This document shows positions 1 through 8,770 of a stretch of DNA of 64,000 nt, in pieces. The DNA lies in the NCBI RefSeq assembly GCF_012849215.1, contig NZ_CP051682.1, positions 1,860,001-1,924,000 of the forward strand. Direction: 5' to 3'. The notes under the pieces are model-generated. The model worked only from the letters and a program-made list of their open reading frames with translations. It did not search any database and was not told the DNA's origin. This DNA is from Mucilaginibacter robiniae (lineage in GTDB: Bacteria; Bacteroidota; Bacteroidia; Sphingobacteriales; Sphingobacteriaceae). Position numbers and translations under genes: made by a program. Within the stretch, counting starts at the first letter, position 1. Each line of letters opens with the position of its first letter.

Positions 1-473
1 TCTTATGGCTAGGCGCACAACTTCGCAAACATTGGGTAATTACCGAAACCCGCATACAAATGGTATCGTACCCCGTTCTGATTGGTTTTGTATTGCTTAC
101 TTACGCTGTTTCAATTTTTGAAACGGTAATATTGAAAGCTAACCACAGCCTTGACCCTTACAATACCATTCGTTTCAGTAATGTACTATACTCATTAGCC
201 ATGTTCGCTTTATTGCTTAAAGTGAAAAGGTTTAGCTGGCTAAATTATCTGAAACCACGTGATACTACCTTTGGTATCTATCTGATACATTTTATTTTGG
301 TGACCTATGCCATTCCTGAAATTTTCAGACCGTTACACCTTGACGTAATGACCATGTCTTTAATAGCTTTGTTAGCATTTAAGCTATTCTCTTTTGTACT
401 GGTTTATGGAATTACCTGGGGTTTGGTTATGCTGATTAATAAAACATGGATTAAAAGAATTGTAGGCAATTAA
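1..473 (+). CDS. C-terminal part of a membrane acyltransferase (acyltransferase-3/OafA-like), 5' end outside window
   Basis: The frame is open from the left edge to a TAA at 471-473, so the gene starts outside the window. The visible part has about four hydrophobic segments and a GIYLIHF-type motif near the end. Both suit the C-terminal membrane helices of acyltransferase-3 (OafA/NodX) proteins, which O-acylate surface sugars at the inner membrane. The convergent glycosyltransferase and polysaccharide-type ABC exporter next door support a role in surface glycan decoration. The catalytic His region would be upstream and cannot be checked, so the family call is moderate and the substrate is unknown. 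Confidence 0.55.
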   Translation, partial: LWLGAQLRKHWVITETRIQMVSYPVLIGFVLLTYAVSIFETVILKANHSLDPYNTIRFSNVLYSLAMFALLLKVKRFSWLNYLKPRDTTFGIYLIHFILVTYAIPEIFRPLHLDVMTMSLIALLAFKLFSFVLVYGITWGLVMLINKTWIKRIVGN

Positions 474-498
474 TCTTAAAAGCTAGTATAAATCTGTT

Positions 499-1434
499 TT
501 AGATACTTTTTACATTTATCCATCTTTTAAACCGTCGACTTAATTTATTATGCTTCCTATAGCGTTCGACTAAATTAAATTCATACGAAAGGGTTAATAA
601 ATCAGCTTGCTTTTCAGGTAAAATATACTGAGGAGCTATTATTTCATTTATTTCTTGTAGTTGTATAGCTGCATAGCTGTTAATATCATCCATATCATGG
701 GTACTACCACTACCAAAACCAATATTACTAATTAGATTGCTGTTCGGGATAACTGACAATCCGTTATTAAAAAAATTTAAAAAAGTAAGTTGGTAGTCCC
801 AGGTATTAACTTTACCAGCCTTTACGTCATTGAATATTATTTCCCAACTATCCAAAATCAAGTGGTCTGTAAATATTTTAGCTAATTGCGTTCTTACTTC
901 ACTGGCTTCATACAACTTTAACTCTTTATCATATTGCTCCCAAACTCTACGCCAACCTGCCCAGCCCCATACGTGAGTTAAATTAGAATAGTAGTAACTA
1001 CCATCACCCCATATTTTACCTTGTTGTAAATTAGCGCCACCTATATGCCGAATACGGGTATCATATCGATACTTTTCCAGTAAGGTATCGCAGTATTTAA
1101 AAAAGCTTTCAGCGGGCAGGCAATCATCTTCCAGAATAATCCCTTCTTCCTCGTGTTCAAAAAACCAAGTAATGGCCGATGAAACAGCTTCTTTACACCC
1201 ATAGTTTTCATTGTGGTAGAACTTTTTCACTTCACATTCCCAATCTATCTGCTCACAAATTAAACGTACCTGCTTACAAAGCTGAGCTTCGTCAGGCTTG
1301 TTATACCGGGGACCATCAGCGGCAACATATAAACGTTTAGGCTGGGCAGCTCGAATTTGATTAAATACTCTTGCTGTGGTATCAGGCCGTTTAAAAACAA
1401 TAAACAATACGGCTGATTGGGTTTGATAGGCCAT
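499..1434 (-). CDS. Glycosyltransferase, nucleotide-diphospho-sugar (GT-A) type
   Basis: A 311-residue soluble protein with the layout of GT-A enzymes. The N-terminal strand reads AVLFIVFKRPDTT, is followed by an AADGPR segment, and an acidic ILEDDCLP motif lies near residues 99-106 as the likely metal/nucleotide-sugar binding DxD equivalent. A WGWAGWRRVWEQYD segment follows. It probably transfers a sugar during surface polysaccharide or O-antigen assembly in the cytoplasm. It starts 3 nt after the stop of the ABC exporter on the same strand, so the two are almost certainly cotranscribed. The gene looks AT-richer than the helicase gene nearby, as is common in polysaccharide loci. Donor and acceptor sugars cannot be inferred. 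Confidence 0.7.
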   Translation of the reverse strand: MAYQTQSAVLFIVFKRPDTTARVFNQIRAAQPKRLYVAADGPRYNKPDEAQLCKQVRLICEQIDWECEVKKFYHNENYGCKEAVSSAITWFFEHEEEGIILEDDCLPAESFFKYCDTLLEKYRYDTRIRHIGGANLQQGKIWGDGSYYYSNLTHVWGWAGWRRVWEQYDKELKLYEASEVRTQLAKIFTDHLILDSWEIIFNDVKAGKVNTWDYQLTFLNFFNNGLSVIPNSNLISNIGFGSGSTHDMDDINSYAAIQLQEINEIIAPQYILPEKQADLLTLSYEFNLVERYRKHNKLSRRFKRWINVKSI

Positions 1435-1437
1435 AGG

Positions 1438-3279
1438 TTAGGCAGTCTGAAAGGTTTGCATATCAATCAACTTGCGGTATAAGCCGTTGTTTTGCAGCAA
1501 TTCGGTATGTGTACCCTGCTCCACCACGCAGCCTGCTTCCAGTACAACTATCAAATCAGCATTTTGTATAGTACTCAGGCGGTGCGCAATAATGAGCGAG
1601 GTACGGTTCTTCATTAGGTTGTTCAACGCATCTTGCACCAACTTTTCCGATTCAGTATCCAGCGCTGAAGTAGCTTCATCCAGCAGCATAATAGGCGGAT
1701 TACTTAACACCGCACGGGCAATGCAGATACGCTGTTTTTGGCCTCCAGATAATTTGGTACCACGGTCGCCTACGTTAGTTTGATAACCTTCTTCCGTACT
1801 CAGAATAAAATTATGCGCATTAGCAATACGGGCAGCGGCTTCTACCTCATCAGGTGTAGCTCCTGGTTTACCGAAGGCAATGTTGTTGTAAATGCTATCA
1901 TTAAACAAAATAGATTCCTGGTTTACAATGCCCATCAGGCTACGTAACGAATCCATAGTAACAGCATTAATGTCATATCCATCCACAGTAATCGTTCCGC
2001 TTTGCGGCTCAATAAAACGTGGTATCATATCCATTAAGGTAGATTTACCCCCGCCTGATGGACCTACCAAGGCCACCGTTTTTCCTTTCGGAATATTCAG
2101 GCTAATATTATGCAGCACCTCCTTATCGCCGTAAGCAAAAGACACGTTGTTGAACTGCATACCCTTTTCAAAACCTGTTAAGGTGATTGCATTAGGTGCA
2201 TCGGTAATCAGCGGTTTCTCGTCAATAAGTTGCAGTACCCGCTCGCCGGCAGCTATACCGGAATGAATACTGCTGAACGAATCAGAAATAGCCTTAGCTG
2301 GTCTTGTTACTTGCGAGAACATGGCAATATACCCAATAAAGGCTGCTGCACTTAAAGTAGTAGATTGATTATTTAAGATCAAGTAACCTCCATATAACAC
2401 CAAACAAGCAATCATGGTAACCCCTAAAGCTTCAGAAACCGGAGAGGCTGCCTGTTGCCTGCGAGCCATTGATTTTACCAGGTTGGTATATTTAACGTTT
2501 TCTTCATCAAAGCGCTGTTTAGTATAACTAGCAGCATTAAAAGCTTTGATTACTTTGATACCCGATAAGGCTTCATCCAGGTAGCTAATCATAACACCAT
2601 AGCTTTTTTGCGAAGCAACCGCCTGTTGTTTCAGGCGCTTTACAATGCGAGAAATCAATAGAGCTGATATGGGAATAATCAGCATGGAATAGACCGTAAG
2701 CTTAACGGATGTGGCAAACAGGAAGCCTACATAGAATATGATTTGTAAAGGCTCTTTAAATATCACCTGCAAAGTGCCGGTAACCGAGTATTGTACAATC
2801 TGCACATCCGAAGCTATTTTGGAGATGATATCGCCTTTACGCTCGTTGCTAAAGTAGCCTAGGTGTAAATCCAGCACGTTACCAAAAACAGCCCTCCGCA
2901 AATTAAGCAAAGTATGGGCTCGCATGTTTTCCATAGTGCGTTGTGACAGATAACGGAATAAGTTGCTTAAGAATACAGATACTATTATGGTACCACAAAC
3001 AAACTGCAAAGCCCCCCAAGAACCATATTTACTGACAATTAAATCAACATAATAGTTAAACGTTGCACTCATATCCAACAATGATGGCTTAGAAGCAGCT
3101 GTTCGGGTTGCAATACCTGTACAATCATTATTTTTAAAAAACAACGTTTGCAACAACGGAATCAATAGCGCTAAATTTAGCGTATTGAATATAACGGAAA
3201 GCGTGGTGGCTATAAAGTAGGGTATTGCAAACTTCTCAATGGGTTTAGCAAAGGAAAGTAACCGAAAGTAAGTTTTCAT
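1438..3279 (-). CDS. ABC exporter, fused permease and ATPase (MsbA-like)
   Basis: A 613-residue half-transporter. Roughly residues 15-330 form a six-helix exporter membrane domain, and residues ~370-605 form the nucleotide-binding domain. Visible motifs are Walker A GPSGGGKST near residue 400, the LSGGQKQR signature near 515, Walker B MLLDEATSALD, and the H-loop IIAHRLST. The family exports lipid-linked molecules such as lipid A, glycolipids, or peptides as a homodimer in the inner membrane. Coupling to the glycosyltransferase suggests a glycolipid or polysaccharide precursor as cargo, which is inference. It may be the cell's MsbA, but Bacteroidota have several such paralogs, so no symbol is given. 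Confidence 0.88.
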   Translation of the reverse strand: MKTYFRLLSFAKPIEKFAIPYFIATTLSVIFNTLNLALLIPLLQTLFFKNNDCTGIATRTAASKPSLLDMSATFNYYVDLIVSKYGSWGALQFVCGTIIVSVFLSNLFRYLSQRTMENMRAHTLLNLRRAVFGNVLDLHLGYFSNERKGDIISKIASDVQIVQYSVTGTLQVIFKEPLQIIFYVGFLFATSVKLTVYSMLIIPISALLISRIVKRLKQQAVASQKSYGVMISYLDEALSGIKVIKAFNAASYTKQRFDEENVKYTNLVKSMARRQQAASPVSEALGVTMIACLVLYGGYLILNNQSTTLSAAAFIGYIAMFSQVTRPAKAISDSFSSIHSGIAAGERVLQLIDEKPLITDAPNAITLTGFEKGMQFNNVSFAYGDKEVLHNISLNIPKGKTVALVGPSGGGKSTLMDMIPRFIEPQSGTITVDGYDINAVTMDSLRSLMGIVNQESILFNDSIYNNIAFGKPGATPDEVEAAARIANAHNFILSTEEGYQTNVGDRGTKLSGGQKQRICIARAVLSNPPIMLLDEATSALDTESEKLVQDALNNLMKNRTSLIIAHRLSTIQNADLIVVLEAGCVVEQGTHTELLQNNGLYRKLIDMQTFQTA

Positions 3280-3497
3280 TCACACAATTAAACTTACAAA
3301 AGTAGGTAAAAAGTATGTAAGTAGATGAGCATGAATTAGGGTAAGTTTATAGTTAACTACATGTTATTTATAAGTTTTTTATGGATGAATGATCCAATTA
3401 CAAGCCTAAAATCAATCCAGCTTGTGAAACTATTTACAGGTTTTATAAGCCTATTATCAAAAAAATGGAGGCATGCTTTAATTCTGTAATTCTGATT

Positions 3498-3505
3498 TAT
3501 CTTTG
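3498..3505 (+). promoter_or_regulatory. Bacteroidota -7 element of the helicase gene
   Basis: TATCTTTG matches TAnnTTTG. Only four bases separate it from the ATG at 3510, so the transcript is probably leaderless. No clear -33 TTTG lies at the usual distance. Confidence 0.5.
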
Positions 3506-3509
3506 AGTA

Positions 3510-6500
3510 ATGCAGCCTTCTTCCGAAAAATATAATCAGAAATTTGACGAAATATTATCCAGCCTGAATACTGAGCAGCAAGCCGCGGTAAACAAGTTGG
3601 ATGGCCCGGTATTGGTGGTAGCCGGCCCTGGTACAGGCAAAACCCAGATACTGGCGGCCCGTATCGGCAAGATACTGTTGGAAACCGATGCTCAGCCCAA
3701 CGAGATACTGTGCTTAACCTACACTGATGCCGGTGCCGTAGCCATGCGTAAGCGTTTGTTTGAGTTTATTGGCCCTGATGCTTACCGCATTAACATTTAT
3801 ACTTTTCATGCTTTTTGTAACGATATTATTCAGGAGAACCTGGAGTATTTTGGCAAGCTGAGCCTGGAACCTTTAACTGATCTGGAATCGGCTATGCTTT
3901 TTCGGGAGCTGGTAGATGAGTTTGATAAAGACCACCTGCTGAAACGCTTTACCGGCGATATTTACTATGTTGTACCGCGCCTGAAAAGCCTGTTCAGTAC
4001 CATGAAGCGTGAGAACTGGGAACTACCGCTGATTGAACAAGCCATTACCGAGTACCTGGATGACTTACCCAACCGTGAGGAGTTTATTTATAAACGCCCC
4101 AATGCCGCTAAAGGCATCAAAAAAGGTGATGTAAAGCAGAAGGAGATTGATGAGGCCAAAACCATTATGGATAAGCTGCTGTGCGCCTGTAAGGAGTTCC
4201 AGAACTATGAGGTGAAGATGAAGGAGCGCAGCCGGTATGATTATGACGACATGATTATCTGGGTACTGCGTGCTTTCCGCGAAGATGAAAACCTGCTGCG
4301 CCGCTACCAGGAACGTCACCAGTACATTTTGGTGGATGAATTTCAGGATACCAGCGGTTCGCAGAATGAATTGCTGAAGTTTTTGCTGTGCTACTGGGAA
4401 ACGCCCAACGTGTTTGTAGTAGGAGATGACGACCAGTCCATCTTCCGTTTTCAGGGGGCCAACATGAAAAATATACTGGATTTTGCCGGCGATTATGTAA
4501 GCACCCTGTACACCGTGGTACTGAAACAAAATTACCGCTCTAACCAGGTGATTCTGGATATATCGAAAGCGCTTATCAACAATAATAACGAACGTTTAAC
4601 CAGTCAGCTGAGGTTGGATAAAAACTTAAAGGCGGCACACCCGCGTTTTGACAGGAATATGGTAGAACCGGTAATTAACGAGTACGTGAACCCCGACCAG
4701 GAGCTGGTGGATATTGCCCGGCAGATGGAACAGCTGATAGCTAGAGGCACCGAACCGGCCGAAATAGCGGTTATTTACCGCAACCACAACCAGGTAGAAG
4801 AATTGATACACTACTTGGATGCCAAGCAAATAGCGGTAAATACCAAACGTAAAATTGACATTCTGGCGCTGCCCTTTGGCGAAAAGATTATAAATATTTT
4901 GCGCTACCTGGCTATGGAGCTGGATTCGCCGTTTAGTGGGGATGAGCTGCTGTTTGAAATTATGCACTATGACTTTTTCGACATTCCGCCTATCGAGATT
5001 GCCAAGGCCAGCATTGCGGTGTCTAAAGCCAACTACAGCATAGCGGCCGATGAGACTAAAACTTCCATCAGGCGTTATGTGAGCGAGATGCAGACGGCGG
5101 CGCAGGCCACCTTGTTTGAGGAACCGAAAAACGTAGCCATGAAGCAGCTGGTTACCGACATTAACTTTTTACTGAAAGCCTCGGTAAGCCTGAGCATGCA
5201 GCAGCTGTTTCAGCAGGTAATTACCTGTTTGGGTATTTTGAAGTATGTAATGCAGCAGCCCGATAAAGGCTGGCACATGGAGGTATTAACTACCCTGTTC
5301 AACTTTGTGCGTGATGAAGCCCGCAAAAGCCCCGAAGGCAAGCTGAAAGACATTATCACGACGGTGGATTTGATGCAGAAGAACAACATCCGGCTGGAGC
5401 TTACCAAGATGATTGGCGCCGAAAACGGTATTAATTTCATTACCGCGCATGGCTCTAAAGGGTTGGAGTATGAGCATGTGTTTTTGCTGGGATGCACCAA
5501 AAAGATCTGGGATGCCAAAGGCCGCAACACCGGTTTTAGCTTTCCGGATACACTGATGCAATCGGCGGGGGATGAAACGGGGCAGCAGGAAGAGTCAAGG
5601 CGATTGTTTTATGTGGCGCTTACACGGGCCAAGCAGTGTTTGGTGATCTCGTATGCCTCGCATGACCGTAACGGCAAAGATCAGGAAGCCTCGCAGTTTG
5701 TGGGCGAAATTTTAGCCACTACCCACTTGCAGGTAAACTATCCGCAGGTAACGGATGAGGCCATGATGGGCTACCTGGCTACGCAGTTCAGCGAGGCAGA
5801 TAAGCCGGTGGTAGAACTGCTGGATAAAAATTACATCAGCCAGTTGCTGCAAAACTATGTACTGTCGGTTACGCACCTGAATAGTTATTTAGATTGCCCG
5901 CTGAAGTTCTACTTCCAAAATTTGATTCGGGTACCGGCGGGTAAGAGTCCGGCGATGGCGTTTGGGTCGGCGGTGCACCATGCTTTGTATAAGTTGTTTG
6001 ACCGCATGAGCAAGCAGGATAACCATTTCCCGCCGTTAGATGATTTTATCCGCGAGTTCCGGTGGTTTATGTACCGCAACCGCGATGCCTTTAGCCATGA
6101 TGAGTTTAAGCTACGGATGGATTACGGCGATAAGATACTCCCGGCCTTTTACCAGCAGAATGTAAACCACTGGAACAAGGTAGTACGCGTAGAAATGCCG
6201 GTACGCAACATTGTGATTAACGGCGTACCCGTAAAAGGGCACCTGGATAAGGTGGAGTTTTATGGCAAGCAGGCCACCATTGTAGATTACAAAACCGGCA
6301 AGCTCAAGTATGCCAAAGAAAAGCTGATGCGCCCTACTACCAACCAGCCCAACGGTGGCGACTACTGGCGGCAAGCGGTTTTTTACAAGATGCTGATTGA
6401 TAACGACCGCAGTAAAGACTGGCAAGTAGCCAGCACCGTATTTGATTTTGTGGAACCCATTGATGGCCATGAGTACCACAAAGAAAAAATTGTGATTACG

Positions 6501-6668
6501 CCCGACGATGAAGCTTTGGTAACTACCCAGCTCACCGAAACCTACCACAAAATCATGAACCATGAGTTTGCCATTGGCTGTGGTAAAAAAGACTGCGACT
6601 GGTGCCACTTTGTACGCAGCAACTTCAAGCAACCCGGCAACATACTGGAAAGCGAAGGCGTAGAATAG
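3510..6668 (+). CDS. UvrD/PcrA-like superfamily 1 helicase fused to a PD-(D/E)XK nuclease with Fe-S cysteine cluster
   Basis: A 1052-residue protein. The N-terminal two thirds are a UvrD-type 3'-5' helicase: Walker A AGPGTGKTQ, motif II VDEFQDTS, motif III GDDDQSIFRFQGA, motif IV QNYRSNQ, and motif VI RRLFYVALTRAK. The last ~260 residues form an AddB/Cas4-type nuclease with GHLDKVEF and VDYKTGK as metal ligands. Four cysteines flank it (C796, then C1024, C1029, C1032), the pattern of a 4Fe-4S staple. It should unwind and resect double-strand breaks, like an AddAB function in one chain. It stands alone, with the ATG four bases after a TAnnTTTG box. Cargo repair versus phage defence cannot be separated from sequence. 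Confidence 0.88.
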   Translation: MQPSSEKYNQKFDEILSSLNTEQQAAVNKLDGPVLVVAGPGTGKTQILAARIGKILLETDAQPNEILCLTYTDAGAVAMRKRLFEFIGPDAYRINIYTFHAFCNDIIQENLEYFGKLSLEPLTDLESAMLFRELVDEFDKDHLLKRFTGDIYYVVPRLKSLFSTMKRENWELPLIEQAITEYLDDLPNREEFIYKRPNAAKGIKKGDVKQKEIDEAKTIMDKLLCACKEFQNYEVKMKERSRYDYDDMIIWVLRAFREDENLLRRYQERHQYILVDEFQDTSGSQNELLKFLLCYWETPNVFVVGDDDQSIFRFQGANMKNILDFAGDYVSTLYTVVLKQNYRSNQVILDISKALINNNNERLTSQLRLDKNLKAAHPRFDRNMVEPVINEYVNPDQELVDIARQMEQLIARGTEPAEIAVIYRNHNQVEELIHYLDAKQIAVNTKRKIDILALPFGEKIINILRYLAMELDSPFSGDELLFEIMHYDFFDIPPIEIAKASIAVSKANYSIAADETKTSIRRYVSEMQTAAQATLFEEPKNVAMKQLVTDINFLLKASVSLSMQQLFQQVITCLGILKYVMQQPDKGWHMEVLTTLFNFVRDEARKSPEGKLKDIITTVDLMQKNNIRLELTKMIGAENGINFITAHGSKGLEYEHVFLLGCTKKIWDAKGRNTGFSFPDTLMQSAGDETGQQEESRRLFYVALTRAKQCLVISYASHDRNGKDQEASQFVGEILATTHLQVNYPQVTDEAMMGYLATQFSEADKPVVELLDKNYISQLLQNYVLSVTHLNSYLDCPLKFYFQNLIRVPAGKSPAMAFGSAVHHALYKLFDRMSKQDNHFPPLDDFIREFRWFMYRNRDAFSHDEFKLRMDYGDKILPAFYQQNVNHWNKVVRVEMPVRNIVINGVPVKGHLDKVEFYGKQATIVDYKTGKLKYAKEKLMRPTTNQPNGGDYWRQAVFYKMLIDNDRSKDWQVASTVFDFVEPIDGHEYHKEKIVITPDDEALVTTQLTETYHKIMNHEFAIGCGKKDCDWCHFVRSNFKQPGNILESEGVE

Positions 6669-6702
6669 CCCTGCTCACTCCCGCTTTAACGAGGATGCCG
6701 AA

Positions 6703-6746
6703 GTGTTACAGGTGTTACATGTTTCAGTGTGTAACACCTGTAACAC
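6703..6746. repeat. Perfect 16-bp inverted repeat (REP-like hairpin)
   Basis: GTGTTACAGGTGTTAC at 6703-6718 is followed after 12 bases by its exact reverse complement at 6731-6746. No T-run follows, so this is more like a dispersed palindromic repeat or mRNA 3' protector than an intrinsic terminator. Confidence 0.7.
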
Positions 6747-6769
6747 CATGAAACACTGTCAAACCATTG

Positions 6770-6788
6770 GCAGTGGTGGCACTGTTTT
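6770..6788 (+). terminator. Probable terminator of the helicase gene
   Basis: Stem CAGTG/CACTG with a GTGG loop, followed by TTTTGT. It is short, so only moderately convincing. It lies ~100 bases after the helicase stop. Confidence 0.4.
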
Positions 6789-6871
6789 GTCAGTAGAGTT
6801 ATTGGGTTTGGTTAGGCACAAGTAACCTTTACTCTGCTTATTCCTACATACTTGCGCCAAATGGGAGTTGT

Positions 6872-7432
6872 TTAATCGTAAGCAGCTCCAACTCTAGATG
6901 GTGTCAACAGCAGGCATTCTGCTGCTTGTGATGCTTTACCATCAAAATTTAACATGTGAAATATAGTTTCACCATAATGCTCCATGTCGTCACGTATTTT
7001 ATAATAATTCAATAGAGTATTTCCAGTGGCTGCTTTCACTCCCCCAAAATCAAACTTACAGCCTAATTGATAGTCATAGATGAAGGGTTTAATGTAAGTT
7101 TTCTTGTACTTCCTGAGGGTGTTCATTAATATGTTATCCTGTTCCAGAGCATGAATAGCGTGAACCAAAGCATCCTGTATGATTGTTACTGAATCTTTAC
7201 TAAATACAAGATTAACTACTTTCCCCTGAGTACTAATATTGAATTTGATAAAAATACACCCTCTGCGACATAATGACTTTAGTGCTTTATTGTCTGGTTG
7301 ATAAAATTTAGCGAGGCAACTAGCAACACGTTCATCAATCTGCTCGGTGTTCAGGTCATTATGTACCTGGGCTATCGCTTTAAAAGAAAGAATTGAGAGC
7401 AACAGTAAAATGCAAATTTGTTTTAGATTCAT
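6872..7432 (-). CDS. Exported protein of unknown function, possibly with a TonB-C-like fold
   Basis: A 186-residue protein with a clear N-terminal signal peptide (hydrophobic core ICILLLLSILSFKAIA, probable cleavage before QVHND). I do not recognise the family. The segment CIFIKFNISTQGKVVNLVF resembles the first strands of TonB C-terminal domains, where a hydrophobic strand, a D/QGKV turn and a second strand alternate. The typical later motifs are absent, so that link is weak. Two cysteines lie together in an RRGC context and a third near residue 127 could pair. It is encoded divergently from the DUF3800 gene, and repeat copy 1 sits in its 5' region. Confidence 0.5.
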   Translation of the reverse strand: MNLKQICILLLLSILSFKAIAQVHNDLNTEQIDERVASCLAKFYQPDNKALKSLCRRGCIFIKFNISTQGKVVNLVFSKDSVTIIQDALVHAIHALEQDNILMNTLRKYKKTYIKPFIYDYQLGCKFDFGGVKAATGNTLLNYYKIRDDMEHYGETIFHMLNFDGKASQAAECLLLTPSRVGAAYD

Positions 7433-7465
7433 TATTGTATTATTTAATTACCTGTAAATCATACT

Positions 7466-7557
7466 GTCTTAGCAGGGCCTCTCGTTAGAGGATCTTGCAT
7501 CGGGGCTGAGCTAGTGCTAGCAATATATGGTCTCCCTCGGAAGGACTTGAGGAGACA
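7466..7557. repeat. Structured repeat copy 1, upstream of the DUF3800 gene
   Basis: The first 52 bases (7466-7517) align with 8672-8724 with about nine substitutions and one indel. The core hairpin is GCAGGGCC T CTC GTTA GAG GATCTTGC. Relative to copy 2 its changes mostly keep pairing, as G-U wobbles with one C-A mismatch. A second small hairpin GCTAG-TG-CTAGC follows. TGTCT at 7465-7469 can pair with AGACA at 7553-7557, closing the unit, and GTCTCC/GGAGAC (7530-7556) is an alternative stem. Confidence 0.65.
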
Positions 7558-7631
7558 AGCAAAATGTTATTTATTGCTTATCTTAGCTTTCAATATTAAT
7601 ACTTGTTTATTAAACAATAATTATTATCTTT

Positions 7632-7639
7632 TATCTTTG
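7632..7639 (+). promoter_or_regulatory. -7 element of the DUF3800 gene
   Basis: TATCTTTG matches TAnnTTTG and ends four bases before the ATG at 7644, the same spacing as at the helicase gene. A leaderless mRNA is likely. An alternative ATG at 7640 is in another frame. Confidence 0.5.
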
Positions 7640-7643
7640 ATGA

Positions 7644-8477
7644 ATGGCTAAAGAGTATTTCCTTTATTGTGACGAATCTGTAGAGAACGGCCAATACTAT
7701 TCAGATTTTTACGGTGGTGCTTTGGTCGAATCAACATTCTACGATCAAATAGTTAGAAACTTAGAAGATAAAAAAATAGAGCTTAATTTATTGAAGGAAG
7801 TAAAATGGAATAAGGTTACCGACAACTATCTTGAAAAATATAAAGCTTTGATAGATATGTACTTTGAGTTTATAAAGGATGGTAAACTCAAAATAAGAAT
7901 TATGTTTAGGCAATCTGCTTATGAAGCTATTAACCTAACAGAACAGCAAAAGGACAATGGATTCTTCTTATTGTACTATCAATTTATTAAACATGCTTTT
8001 GGTTTTATGAATATTCCTGAAGCTGAATCAAAGGAAATGAAGCATTTAAGAATTTTCTTTGATGAATTGCCTGATAATAAATTAAGATGTGAAGAATTTA
8101 AAAGCAAAATATATGGTATCCAATCCTTGAATCAGTTTATCAGAGCTAAAATCCTCATCCGCAGAGAAGATATAGTGGATGTCGATTCAAGTAAGCACGT
8201 TATACTACAAGGTATGGATATTATACTAGGCTCAATGGCTTTCCGGTTAAATAACATGCATAAAATTAAACCAGCCGGCTCTAGAACAAGGGGAAAAAGA
8301 ACAATAGCAAAGGAAAAACTTTATAAACACATATTAGCGCACATAAGAGATTTAATTCATAATTTCAATATTGGAGTTAGCACCGGCGGCATTTATGAAA
8401 GTAGATGGACTGATGCTTATCGACATTGGAACTTTGTGCCGAAGAGCCATCGCATAGATGAAACTAAATTTAAATAA
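7644..8477 (+). CDS. DUF3800 domain protein, accessory gene
   Basis: A 277-residue cytoplasmic protein. The N-terminal YFLYCDESVENG (D10, E11) fits the DUF3800 signature, where an Asp-Glu-Ser near the start belongs to an RNase H-like fold. A second acidic site is FFDELPD near residue 151, and a LQGMDIILG segment near 190 matches the C-terminal QxxDxxxG motif. The family is uncharacterised in detail and often sits in phage or mobile regions. The gene is clearly AT-richer than the helicase gene. It stands alone between two copies of a structured repeat (7466-7557 and 8669-8763), which suggests acquisition as a cassette. Nuclease activity is only an inference from the fold. Confidence 0.75.
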   Translation: MAKEYFLYCDESVENGQYYSDFYGGALVESTFYDQIVRNLEDKKIELNLLKEVKWNKVTDNYLEKYKALIDMYFEFIKDGKLKIRIMFRQSAYEAINLTEQQKDNGFFLLYYQFIKHAFGFMNIPEAESKEMKHLRIFFDELPDNKLRCEEFKSKIYGIQSLNQFIRAKILIRREDIVDVDSSKHVILQGMDIILGSMAFRLNNMHKIKPAGSRTRGKRTIAKEKLYKHILAHIRDLIHNFNIGVSTGGIYESRWTDAYRHWNFVPKSHRIDETKFK

Positions 8478-8503
8478 AAAACCCCATCTAAGCTACAAAA
8501 GCT

Positions 8504-8520
8504 CCCACGTGGAACGTGGG
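8504..8520. terminator. Hairpin after the DUF3800 gene
   Basis: CCCACGT / ACGTGGG with loop GGA, 26 bases after the stop. There is no adjacent T-run; a ten-base T-run occurs only at ~8591-8600. It may be a REP-like palindrome or a weak terminator. Confidence 0.35.
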
Positions 8521-8668
8521 CCTTCACTTTGACAGGGCGTTACAAAACTAATTGTAATATTTTAAATATACAACATTTTATTTGCATAGCTGTTTTTTTT
8601 TTAAAAATAAAGGTATAATACCACTATCCGAAGTCTTCAAACTTTAATCACAGCAAAAATATTTTACC

Positions 8669-8763
8669 TCCGTCTTAGCAGGGTCTCTCGCTAGAGGACC
8701 CTGCGTTGGGGCTTAAGCTAGTGCCAATACCTACCTTTACTAGCAGCCATTCTGGAAGACGGA
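8669..8763. repeat. Structured repeat copy 2, downstream of the DUF3800 gene
   Basis: It holds the same element as 7466-7517 in the same orientation. The core hairpin is GCAGGGTC T CTC GCTA GAG GACCCTGC with perfect 8-bp outer arms. A second stem pairs GCTAGT (8717-8722) with ACTAGC (8739-8744). An 8-bp outer stem TCCGTCTT (8669-8676) with AAGACGGA (8756-8763) closes the unit into a three-way-junction shape. The rest of 8478-8821 is AT-rich and holds no gene I can support. Confidence 0.7.
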
Positions 8764-8770
8764 CACCCAT

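Noticed and set aside
7466..8763. A retron or TnpB-type guide RNA locus at the DUF3800 gene
   Set aside because: No reverse transcriptase or TnpB gene is present; only the repeat structure and DUF3800 are supported.
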